Numbered from the stretch's first letter, positions 1 through 6,134 are shown. The stretch: DNA of 6,367 bases from Microcaldota archaeon (GCA_021812025.1 JAKAPD010000031.1:1-6367), one strand, 5' to 3'. The notes: generated by a model from the sequence alone, not told the origin. Made by a program: numbers and translations.

Positions 1-1162
1 TGATATCATCATCAAACGCAATTATCATCTTCGTGAACGACAATTGCCCCATTCCGAGAAGCGAGAACATTACTTTTTTCGCCTCTCCGGGGAATCTTTT
101 CTTGATGGAAACGAAGCACATGTTTGTGAATATCCCTTCTGGCGGCAGGTAGACATCGACTATGCTCTCGTTCATCGCTTTTATGACCGGCTTGAGGTAA
201 TCGAAGATGAACTGGCCTATCACCACATCCTCGTGCCACGGGAAGCCCACCACACTCGCAGCATATATCGGCTTCTTCTTCGCGTATATCTTATCGATGT
301 GGAAAACCGGATACTCTTCCGGTATCGAGTAGTAGCCCGTATGGTCCCCGAATGGCCCTTCAAGCCTTTTTTCAAGAGGATCGACACTCCCGAACAGCAT
401 TATCTCAGAGTTCGATGGCACAGGCGGGTATTCGCCATTTTTCATCAGCGCAGTTTTTCCGCCCCTCGCAATGCCGGAAAAAGAAAATTCATTGAAGCCG
501 ACAGGCAGCGGAGCCACAGCCGATACGATGTTATAGGGATCGGTGCCTATCGAGACGCTAACTTTAAGGCTCTTCTTCGCGTCTATGGCCTCTTTTGCGT
601 GTATGGCGCCTCCTTTTTGCGCCTGCCAGTGCATGCCGGTAGTGAGCTTGTCGAAAACCTGCATGCGGTAGATTCCGACGTTTAGCGACTTGCCCCTAGG
701 GCTTTCAGTGACGACCAAAGGCAGGGTTATGAACTTGCCGGCATCGTTTGGCCAGACTTTGAGTATCGGGAGTTCTCCCAGATCTCTGAGCTCATCGAAG
801 CGTTTGGCTTCGAACTTCTCGATCTTCGGCTTTGCGTCCATAAGCGCCTTAGCGCCCTTGACAAGCGATAATCCCGCCGACTGCGATTTTATCGAATTAA
901 GGTTGCTGAGCACCTGCGACGCATAAGAATTGCTAAAAAGCTCCCTCAAGGTTGACATGGAGCCGAACAAGTTTGTCACGACCGGCACGTTCGAGTCTTC
1001 CACGTCTTCGAAGTAAAGTGTCTTGCTTTCATATCTGCTTTCCCTATCTGCCTTGTCTGTGAATCCGGTTATCTCGAGCGCCGGATTAACCCTCTCTCTT
1101 ATTCTCAATAATCTATCCTTGCTGGACAAGTAGCCAAGATAGGACCTGAGGTCACTAATCAT
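1..1162 (-). CDS. UbiD-family prenyl-FMN-dependent decarboxylase, 3' end cut by the window edge
   Basis: The minus strand reads 387 uninterrupted codons from ATG at 1162 to the window edge. UbiD enzymes (re)decarboxylate unsaturated or aromatic acids using prenylated FMN made by UbiX. In many archaea a UbiD homologue is trans-anhydromevalonate-5-phosphate decarboxylase of the modified mevalonate pathway, a plausible role here but only inferred. Family landmarks seen: VNPALEITGF (26-34 region), NVGIYRMQ (161-168, with the catalytic-type Arg166), EGPFGDHTGYY (268-278, acidic residues 268 and 273), DVYLPPEG (336-343) and a terminal FDDDI. About 60-100 C-terminal residues should lie outside the window. 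The start is 4 bases after the stop of the upstream AMMECR1 gene, implying co-transcription; no clear ribosome site is seen. Odd: two positions that bind the metal in characterised members appear changed, with Gln182 in place of His and Ala238 in place of Glu. Family certain, substrate unknown. Confidence 0.93.
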   Translation of the reverse strand, partial: MISDLRSYLGYLSSKDRLLRIRERVNPALEITGFTDKADRESRYESKTLYFEDVEDSNVPVVTNLFGSMSTLRELFSNSYASQVLSNLNSIKSQSAGLSLVKGAKALMDAKPKIEKFEAKRFDELRDLGELPILKVWPNDAGKFITLPLVVTESPRGKSLNVGIYRMQVFDKLTTGMHWQAQKGGAIHAKEAIDAKKSLKVSVSIGTDPYNIVSAVAPLPVGFNEFSFSGIARGGKTALMKNGEYPPVPSNSEIMLFGSVDPLEKRLEGPFGDHTGYYSIPEEYPVFHIDKIYAKKKPIYAASVVGFPWHEDVVIGQFIFDYLKPVIKAMNESIVDVYLPPEGIFTNMCFVSIKKRFPGEAKKVMFSLLGMGQLSFTKMIIAFDDDI

Positions 1163-1166
1163 CAAA

Positions 1167-1829
1167 TCAGCTTAGTTTTACTGCGTTGCCGTTGGGTTTT
1201 CCTTCAATAAAGGTTTGTGCTTTGAATTTATATAACCGAAGGTTCTGCTGCTTCCAAAGCTCTTTTGGCAGGCCTATGCTCTCGCACGCCTTCTGGAAGA
1301 GCGCATTCTTTCCAAGCTGCCCTTCTAATGCATCGTGCGGCAGCATCACCGCCTTTCTTGTGCCGTACTCTATTATAAGGCCGTCTTCCCCCAAAGCAAA
1401 GTTCCTTAGCTTTGTGGTCGGGCTTCCCATCAATCTGTCAACGCTCTGGATTATGCTGACTTCGACGATGACGTGCTCCAGTTCAGGATACGAGAGAGAG
1501 CCGGAGCGCGCGGAAGCAAGGGCGGAATCCACAAGCTCTATGTTGAGCGTTCTCGGTTTTTCGAGTACCGCTTTTGACCCGCGCGGAGTCTTTGTCTGAT
1601 TATGGAGAAACCTTACGAAAACGCTCTCCTTTGCATCAAGGTGCGAAATGCTCCTCTCAACTATATCCCGTGTGAATCTTGGACTCCTTAACGATAGCTC
1701 TACCGCGCTACGCGCCGCCTTGAGCATCTCGTTACCTTCTTCAACACTGTAGATTTTCAACCGGTCACCGGCAGAATATGGCAAGCAAAGAATATAACCT
1801 TGATGTCGCGTACATTTCCGGATTATCAT
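1167..1829 (-). CDS. Divergent AMMECR1-domain protein
   Basis: This 220-residue frame matches the AMMECR1 family, which is conserved in archaea and eukaryotes and has no settled biochemical role. Matching landmarks are YSVEEG near 27-32, VFVRF near 70, VIVEVSIIQ (about 119-127), LGEDGLIIEYG (146-156 region), the MLPHD stretch, and IGLPKELW...LRLYKFKAQTFIE near the C-terminus. The hallmark LRGCIG hexapeptide is eroded: the aligned stretch reads PRGSKA, so the invariant Cys and last Gly are gone. The coordinates give the longest ATG frame. The true start may be TTG at 1760 (residue 24): a GGTGA site lies at 1765-1769 with 4-base spacing, the family normally begins just before the YSxEEG motif, and the likely TATA box at 1838-1845 would place transcription initiation downstream of the 1829 ATG. 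That version has 197 residues, close to the family norm. It heads a unit with the UbiD gene. Confidence 0.88.
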   Translation of the reverse strand: MIIRKCTRHQGYILCLPYSAGDRLKIYSVEEGNEMLKAARSAVELSLRSPRFTRDIVERSISHLDAKESVFVRFLHNQTKTPRGSKAVLEKPRTLNIELVDSALASARSGSLSYPELEHVIVEVSIIQSVDRLMGSPTTKLRNFALGEDGLIIEYGTRKAVMLPHDALEGQLGKNALFQKACESIGLPKELWKQQNLRLYKFKAQTFIEGKPNGNAVKLS

Positions 1830-1837
1830 CCCAAAGG

Positions 1838-1845
1838 CTTAAATA
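1838..1845 (-). promoter_or_regulatory. Likely TATA box for the AMMECR1-UbiD unit
   Basis: On the minus strand the sequence reads TATTTAAG. An archaeal initiation site about 26 bases downstream would fall near 1815, inside the longest AMMECR1 frame, which favours the internal TTG start at 1760 with a leader of about 55 bases. The plus-strand reading CTTAAATA is also TATA-like, so the box could serve rightward transcription as well. Confidence 0.45.
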
Positions 1846-1857
1846 CATATTTTACGT

Positions 1858-1877
1858 AAGTATCTGTACATATACTT
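1858..1877. promoter_or_regulatory. 20-bp near-palindrome overlapping the operon TATA box (candidate operator)
   Basis: The arms AAGTAT and ATACTT flank a core containing the palindrome TGTACA. Eighteen of 20 positions are symmetric, with one mismatched pair (positions 7 and 14). It covers the putative TATA box at 1868-1876 and abuts another 8-bp palindrome, TTACGTAA, at 1852-1859. A dimeric repressor bound here would block TBP. No regulator gene is visible in the window. The site is AT-rich, so some symmetry could be chance. Confidence 0.4.
1868..1876 (+). promoter_or_regulatory. Likely TATA box for the six-gene operon
   Basis: The sequence ACATATACT is centred near 1872, 27-28 bases before ATG 1900. 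This is the archaeal TATA-to-start distance, so the operon transcript would be leaderless or nearly so at ATG 1900. A GTGAT motif at 1891-1895 could also act as a weak ribosome site if transcription begins further upstream, for instance from the TATA-like CTTAAATA at 1838-1845. Confidence 0.5.
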
Positions 1878-1899
1878 TGGTAAATGCTAAGTGATTTGG

Positions 1900-2301
1900 A
1901 TGGAGACAGATAACAAAACAAGCAACAGTATGAATGATTTCCTGAAGAGTGCTGCGAGAATAGCAGTGCCGATTCTTGTTGCAGGCTTTGCTGCTCTCAG
2001 GGAGGCCAATGCATCATACGTTTCACTTCAAGTTCTGCCGGTACTCGGCCAGGCAAAAATGCTGCTTGCGCAAATAGGGCCAACGCTGAGCGGCGTGCTT
2101 TTTATAGCAGCTGGGATATTCTATGCGCTTGGCCAGCTCCTTCCGCCGGACAAAAAGGCGCAATTCCACACGACAGCGGTCAACGTGGTCATAGGAGCCA
2201 TCGTTGTTGGTGTGTTAAGCGTTGCATCGACTTCGCTCGCGACCGCATCAACGCATCTGCTCAGCAACTTTACTGCAAATTCTGTGAATGTGTCGGGATA
2301 A
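1900..2301 (+). CDS. VirB2/TrbC-like small pilin candidate (CedA1-like two-helix membrane protein)
   Basis: A 133-residue protein with the layout of VirB2/TrbC pilins. It has a polar N-terminus with Lys16 and Arg20, a hydrophobic signal-like segment (about 21-33), an AxA signal-peptidase-like site A36-N37-A38 before Ser39, then two hydrophobic helices (about 62-82 and 92-115). These are joined by a short basic loop, PPDKKAQFH, as in mature pilins whose loop contacts lipid head groups. The mature form would be about 95 residues. In crenarchaea CedA1 and TedC, small two-helix proteins of this type, belong to DNA-import machines and form pilus-like filaments. The assignment rests on architecture and neighbours, not clear sequence identity. 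GTG 1891 is an in-frame alternative start; ATG 1900 is preferred because it lies 27-28 bases from a TATA-like box. It is first in the operon, and the next gene starts 9 bases after its stop. Confidence 0.8.
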   Translation: METDNKTSNSMNDFLKSAARIAVPILVAGFAALREANASYVSLQVLPVLGQAKMLLAQIGPTLSGVLFIAAGIFYALGQLLPPDKKAQFHTTAVNVVIGAIVVGVLSVASTSLATASTHLLSNFTANSVNVSG

Positions 2302-2310
2302 GGCGATTTT

Positions 2311-3384
2311 ATGTCTGCGGTTTTCGCCGGTTATGGCGTAGCGGTGACGGTTGTCGCAGTAATGATATCAGTGTTCGGTATCGTTTATGGGCTTGGAATA
2401 GCCCTTGATGACAAGAAGATAAAAGAATTCGGCAAATACGAGATTTACCAATCCTTGATAAACGGCGCGATAATCGGATTTCTTTTTATAGCCTTTACCC
2501 CAAATGGCGTGATAACCGCTGTGATAAACAACTTCTCAAGCGGAGTAACGTCACAACCCTGCAGCCCGCCCATGGCATACAATTCAGCAATATGCTTTTC
2601 ATACAATTACCTCTTCGGATCGCTTTCAGTAGGCGTCAATGGAAATACATATCCGTCCCTTATCGCCTCAACGATCGCCCTTCTAACATCCACAACGGTT
2701 CTCTACATGATGATAGGGACGCTATCTACTGTGTCGTTTAGTATTGTAGTTATATCAGTAGGTCTGGCAGGCCTCAACATCTTCCTGGGTCCGCTCAGGG
2801 ACATAATAGACCTTCTTGTGCTAAACCTGTTCCTTATAATAGCGCAGGCGGCTCTGCTGAAGTTTATCGCAGCGACTGCGATCTCGATGGTGTTGCCGAT
2901 AGGACTCGTCCTGAGGAGCTTTTTCTTCACAAGAAGACTTGGGGGAACGCTGATAGCGATAGCAATAGGTTTCTTCGCGGTGTACCCTTTGACCTATGTG
3001 CTCGCCGCGCAGCTCCTCAACAGCTATAGCACCGGTGGCCAGTTCGCCCAAGAGGTTAATAATGCCACGAATGCGGTTGGCGGGTCTGTTGCAACTGCAA
3101 AGGGCATAGAGGGCGCGACCTACTCCGATGCAAAAGGCGTTATCACTTCGCCTGCGACATACCTGCTGGGCTTTAATCCGATAGGCGATGCGGCAGGGAT
3201 GATACTTGGGCTAGGCAATGGCTTCTCATCGCTAATGTCGGCTCTCGGCAGTGTTGTATCAGATCTGATAATACAGGTGTTCATACTGCCTATCTTCAGC
3301 CTGATTCTGACAATAATATCAGTAAGGGAGCTGGCAAATATCATGGGTTCCGAAGTGTCTTTTGGGAAGTTCGACGTATTGTAG
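2311..3384 (+). CDS. Polytopic membrane channel candidate (CedA/VirB6-like)
   Basis: A 357-residue integral membrane protein with about seven hydrophobic segments (about 5-32, 47-72, 116-136, 140-160, 164-200, 210-235 and 316-337). Between segments 2 and 3 lies a polar, probably external loop with the protein's only two cysteines, C84 and C95, which could form a disulfide. A basic turn, LRSFFFTRRLGG (201-212), precedes a segment ending in VYPLTYVL, and a long polar, glycine- and alanine-rich stretch (about 240-285) separates the last two hydrophobic regions. The C-terminus, VRELANIMGSE to FGKFDVL, is cytoplasmic-looking. Size, topology and position between a pilin-like gene and VirB4-like genes fit VirB6 of type IV secretion and CedA of archaeal DNA import, the presumed inner-membrane channel. 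No catalytic motif is expected or seen. The start has only a weak ribosome site (GGCGAT, 2302-2307). Coding is certain; the channel role is inferred. Confidence 0.82.
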   Translation: MSAVFAGYGVAVTVVAVMISVFGIVYGLGIALDDKKIKEFGKYEIYQSLINGAIIGFLFIAFTPNGVITAVINNFSSGVTSQPCSPPMAYNSAICFSYNYLFGSLSVGVNGNTYPSLIASTIALLTSTTVLYMMIGTLSTVSFSIVVISVGLAGLNIFLGPLRDIIDLLVLNLFLIIAQAALLKFIAATAISMVLPIGLVLRSFFFTRRLGGTLIAIAIGFFAVYPLTYVLAAQLLNSYSTGGQFAQEVNNATNAVGGSVATAKGIEGATYSDAKGVITSPATYLLGFNPIGDAAGMILGLGNGFSSLMSALGSVVSDLIIQVFILPIFSLILTIISVRELANIMGSEVSFGKFDVL

Positions 3385-3391
3385 TGGTAGG

Positions 3392-4132
3392 ATGAAAAAC
3401 GAAATGCCCGCGTTCTATATTTTATTGTCTCTGGCTTCTATAGTCGCCGTCGCCAGCGTCATCACCCTTAACGAGATACTTATAGCATTGTCGGCATTCC
3501 TTTTGCTTATTATCGTATCGTTCTTCAAGCTATGGTACGTGATCGAGGCATTCGTATTCAGGCATAGCAGCCTGATCCAGGTGTTTGCCGGTTATGAGCT
3601 GAGCGGCGAGCGAACTTCTGCCATAAGGAAAGTCAATGGGAAAGTGAGTGCGACAACCGCGGCTATGCTTGATGTGGGAATCGGCAACGAGGTCGACAAA
3701 GCAAGATTGGAAAACACCATAGCCCATATAAATTACCCATTTAAGCTCATAATGCAGGTGGAGCGCCTAGATATCGAGAAGATACTTGACAACCTCCAGA
3801 CGAAAAGGAATACAAAAGAGATAGAGCTCTCAAGGTTAGATGGGGCTTCCAACAAGCACCTTGCTACGATAAGCAGGATAAAGCGCGAAATCGAGCAGAT
3901 TGGGCACGACATCTCGAACATCAAGTCCGGTGAGATGCCTCTCCGTTTGGCATACTATATAATGACCAGTTCCATATCGGACAGCGTCTTTGCTTCGGAG
4001 GAACGGGCAAAGTCGCAGATAAGGGAGCTCTCCAGCCAGTTCGACGCGCTCCTCAAGGCTTCTTCGAGGATCCTGGGCGGCGACGAGTTATTGGCGTTGC
4101 TGGAACTCGATTCCTCGATGGTGTTGTCATGA
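3392..4132 (+). CDS. VirB3-like membrane anchor fused to a VirB4 N-terminal-like domain
   Basis: A 246-residue protein. Two membrane helices (about 7-24 and 29-46) are followed by a soluble domain. The pieces resemble the N-terminal half of VirB4/TraC ATPases: a strand-helix unit NYPFKLIMQVERLDIEKIL (114-132), a charged helical, coiled-coil-prone stretch (about 133-178), a second strand-helix unit beginning LRLAYYIMTS (184-193), and a closing RILGGDELLALLEL pattern (226-239) like the end of that domain just before the ATPase core. The N-terminal helix pair resembles VirB3, which is fused to VirB4 in some bacteria. There is no Walker motif; the ATPase core is in the next gene, which overlaps by ATGA. 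ATG 3392 was chosen because an upstream TTG at 3362 would overlap the previous gene. It lies 7 bases after the preceding stop. It probably anchors and regulates the ATPase at the membrane. Domain assignment is by pattern recognition and needs a profile search. Confidence 0.78.
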   Translation: MKNEMPAFYILLSLASIVAVASVITLNEILIALSAFLLLIIVSFFKLWYVIEAFVFRHSSLIQVFAGYELSGERTSAIRKVNGKVSATTAAMLDVGIGNEVDKARLENTIAHINYPFKLIMQVERLDIEKILDNLQTKRNTKEIELSRLDGASNKHLATISRIKREIEQIGHDISNIKSGEMPLRLAYYIMTSSISDSVFASEERAKSQIRELSSQFDALLKASSRILGGDELLALLELDSSMVLS

Positions 4133-5253
4133 GCATATGGTACTTCAGTAGTTCAAAGCGCGCTACAGACAACATGAAGCTGATCGATGTATCAGAGCCG
4201 CCGCGTGTGAGCGGCAAAGGCGTTTATGTGGGCCGTACAATGGTGTACAAAATGCCGTTTTTCCTTGACGATGACGAGCTTCTAAACCCGCATATGGCGG
4301 TTCTGGGCATGACAGGCTCAGGCAAATCCTACTTCTTGAAAAACTATCTTATCAGGAGCAGATTGGTAAACGAATCCGGCATATTGATACTGGACTGGAA
4401 CGGCGAATACGACGAGCTTGTCAGGTTTCTTGACGGAAGGGTAGTTGATGCGAGCGGAGATGCTATTCTAAATATCAATCCCGAGCATCTCAACAGCGTG
4501 CTGAGCATAAACATGTCTGGTCTGAATGATGACGCTAAAAGGAAAGAGGCGGCGTTTAGGATATTGAATTCGCTGATAGAACTTATGCACCGCTTGGAAA
4601 TCGGAAGCGGGAAGAAGAGGCTTGTGGTGCTGGACGAGGCATGGAAGCTAATAAACGACGGAAAAATCCTTGGCCAGCTGTTCAGGGAAGGCAGGAAGTA
4701 CGGTTTTGGGGTAATTGTCGCAACACAGCTTGTTGGCGACGTCAACAACGAGATAATATCAAACGCCGCATGCATAGCCATTTTCAGGATGCAAAACGGG
4801 GGCGATTACTCGGCGCTCGTCGAAAATGGGATAATAAAGGAAGACGATAGGCACAGGCTGTCTAGCCTCCGCATCGGCAGCTGCATGTTCAGGCTCGCCT
4901 ATAAGAACTCGGCGGCTACGCCGGCAAATTTCATCATAAAGAAAATAGATGGGCTTATTTTATCAACGTACACTATATGGTGGGGCAAAATGCAGGTAAA
5001 GATATCCTTTGATAATTTCAGGAAGATAACCGACCAGAGCATACAGAGCGTGGAACTCAGGGCAAGATTGGAAGATTTTCTGGAAGCGAATAAGAGAAAC
5101 GTAGAGTTCGGGGCCCTTATGGGGTTCTTGGTGAAAAACAGGATGAAAAGAGAAGAAATTGTTCCATATGCAAGGCTTCTGGGTTTTAATGACTTGCAGA
5201 TAGCAAACGCATACGAGAATTCGAAAGGCATTGTCTCACTGGCGGGGCATTAG
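4129..5253 (+). CDS. HerA/VirB4-type (CedB-like) DNA translocation ATPase
   Basis: A 374-residue P-loop ATPase of the HerA/FtsK clan. Visible motifs are Walker A GMTGSGKS (60-67), the LDWNGEYDEL block (88-97) typical of HerA/VirB4 proteins, Walker B LVVLDEAW (165-172, with Asp169 and Glu170), the sensor-like VIVATQ (195-200), and IFRM (218-221), whose Arg220 is a plausible arginine finger. Residues about 282-374 form a charged, mostly helical C-terminal extension of unknown role. Members form hexamers that drive DNA or protein across membranes. It lacks the N-terminal half of a normal VirB4, which the preceding gene appears to supply; together they have about 620 residues, in the range expected of a complete VirB4/CedB. 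The start overlaps the upstream stop (ATGA) and has a GGTG site at 4120-4123. A HerA-NurA repair helicase is less likely: no nurA is nearby and all upstream partners are membrane proteins. Confidence 0.9.
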   Translation: MSIWYFSSSKRATDNMKLIDVSEPPRVSGKGVYVGRTMVYKMPFFLDDDELLNPHMAVLGMTGSGKSYFLKNYLIRSRLVNESGILILDWNGEYDELVRFLDGRVVDASGDAILNINPEHLNSVLSINMSGLNDDAKRKEAAFRILNSLIELMHRLEIGSGKKRLVVLDEAWKLINDGKILGQLFREGRKYGFGVIVATQLVGDVNNEIISNAACIAIFRMQNGGDYSALVENGIIKEDDRHRLSSLRIGSCMFRLAYKNSAATPANFIIKKIDGLILSTYTIWWGKMQVKISFDNFRKITDQSIQSVELRARLEDFLEANKRNVEFGALMGFLVKNRMKREEIVPYARLLGFNDLQIANAYENSKGIVSLAGH

Positions 5254-5898
5254 ATGGCAAAGCAGCATGGACCCTTATTTGTATCTACATTTTTGACAGC
5301 GGCATCGCTAAGAACAACAATGGGAAACGCGAGAAACCTCATGGATTCGTTTCCGGGGGCAAAAATGCTTTCAGAGGGTGTACGGCTCAGGTATCTGCTT
5401 AGCGGCAAAGGAGAAAATATATTGGAACTGGGAAGGTCGACCATCGTTTTTAGCTTCTCTTCGGAGAAACCCAACAAACAGGAAAGGAACGAGAATTTTG
5501 TTAAGCTCCTTGCAATTCTCGGCTACCTAAAAAATGTTTATGATGTTAAGCTAGAATCTCTTTATGGCGAGATAATAGATGCGATAGAAAGCGCTTCGTT
5601 CCTTCCTCGGAAGGAAAAGAAAAGCGAGCAAGAAGAACTGCTTGTGCGCCGCATAACCGAAATAAGCGCGGTAAATTCAAGCATAGCACACGAAATGATG
5701 AAACAGAAACGCCGGATATCCGAATTGGAGCAGAGCGAGAGACTCTTTGCTAGATTCTGCTATGAACTCATAGACCGGCTTTCCCATGAAAGGCTGGATT
5801 CAGAAGAAAAAATTGTCACCGCGCTTTCCAAGCTCGAGATAGAAGGCGAACTAGTGGAAAATATCAGCAAACGTCTTTTAAAGTTTAATAATAAATGA
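5254..5898 (+). CDS. Unrecognised soluble helical operon protein
   Basis: A 214-residue protein that I cannot place in a family. It starts at the base immediately after the ATPase stop codon and ends in an ATGA overlap with the next gene, so it is firmly part of the operon. The N-terminal 20 residues are mildly hydrophobic (PLFVSTFLTAASL) but too short and polar for a confident membrane helix. Residues about 41-110 look like a mixed strand-helix domain, with LRYLLSG, ELGRSTIVFSF, and a helix through LLAILGYLKNVYDVKLESLYGEI. Residues 118-214 are highly charged and helical, with coiled-coil potential (about 124-180). It contains one cysteine (C169) and no catalytic motif. Position suggests a cytoplasmic partner of the ATPase or a substrate adaptor, which is inference only. 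Codon use resembles the neighbouring genes, with somewhat more A and T. Confidence 0.85.
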   Translation: MAKQHGPLFVSTFLTAASLRTTMGNARNLMDSFPGAKMLSEGVRLRYLLSGKGENILELGRSTIVFSFSSEKPNKQERNENFVKLLAILGYLKNVYDVKLESLYGEIIDAIESASFLPRKEKKSEQEELLVRRITEISAVNSSIAHEMMKQKRRISELEQSERLFARFCYELIDRLSHERLDSEEKIVTALSKLEIEGELVENISKRLLKFNNK

Positions 5899-6128
5899 TA
5901 TTTGATATAATGGGCATAGAAGAGGCAAAGTGCTGCATCTGCGGCGCGGAACTCAACACCGAGAATTACTATTACATAGCAGCAGGAAGGCTTGCGCAGA
6001 GCGTGCATTCGGATCCGAAAGCCTATTCAGAATACGCGCTGTGCAATACCTGCTATTCCGAAGTAAAGGCGGAGCTGATGGTCAGCATACAAAAAAGGAC
6101 CCAGAAAAAGAGGCAAGAGCAGAGTTAG
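5895..6128 (+). CDS. Small CxxC...CxxC putative zinc protein, last gene of the operon
   Basis: A 77-residue protein with a zinc-binding pattern: C13-C14-I-C16-G near the start and C50-N-T-C53 later, i.e. CxxC, 33 residues, CxxC, which resembles a treble-clef or zinc-ribbon fold. Between them lie an aromatic run (ENYYYIA) and a His38. The tail (58-77) is helical and strongly basic (KRTQKKRQEQS), compatible with nucleic-acid contact. ATG 5895 overlaps the preceding stop as ATGA; ATG 5910 (giving MGIEEAKCC) is an in-frame alternative, and neither has a good ribosome site. Translational coupling ties it to the ATPase operon. Possible roles are substrate DNA binding or regulation of the operon, both guesses. 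A short-lived +1-frame reading over the same region (5930-6148) lacks this motif and was dismissed. Confidence 0.82.
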   Translation: MIFDIMGIEEAKCCICGAELNTENYYYIAAGRLAQSVHSDPKAYSEYALCNTCYSEVKAELMVSIQKRTQKKRQEQS

Positions 6129-6134
6129 AAGCGA

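Noticed and set aside
44..926. Plus-strand open frames of 213 and 78 codons
   Set aside because: They are antisense to the UbiD gene, whose minus-strand frame carries clear family motifs; their translations have no recognisable features.
1186..1599. Plus-strand open frame of 137 codons
   Set aside because: It is antisense to the AMMECR1 gene, and its cysteine- and serine-rich translation looks like a shadow.
3362..3391. Upstream TTG start for the 246-residue protein
   Set aside because: It would overlap the end of the preceding gene by 23 bases and add a polar stretch before the first membrane helix; ATG 3392 fits the spacing better.
4344..4781. Minus-strand open frame of 145 codons
   Set aside because: It lies opposite the ATPase core including the Walker B region; its Ser/Leu/Ile-rich translation is typical of antisense shadow.
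1900..5253. Archaellum or type IV pilus operon
   Set aside because: There is no class III (prepilin) signal motif, no PilB/FlaI-type secretion ATPase and no PilC/FlaJ-type platform; the ATPase is of the HerA/VirB4 class instead.
4129..5253. HerA of the HerA-NurA DNA repair complex
   Set aside because: The usual N-terminal HAS-barrel region is absent, no nurA, mre11 or rad50 is adjacent, and the gene is coupled to membrane proteins.
1900..6128. A conjugative plasmid or integrated element
   Set aside because: No relaxase, VirD4 coupling ATPase, integrase, attachment site or origin is visible, and the left neighbours are housekeeping-type genes. It cannot be fully excluded beyond the window.
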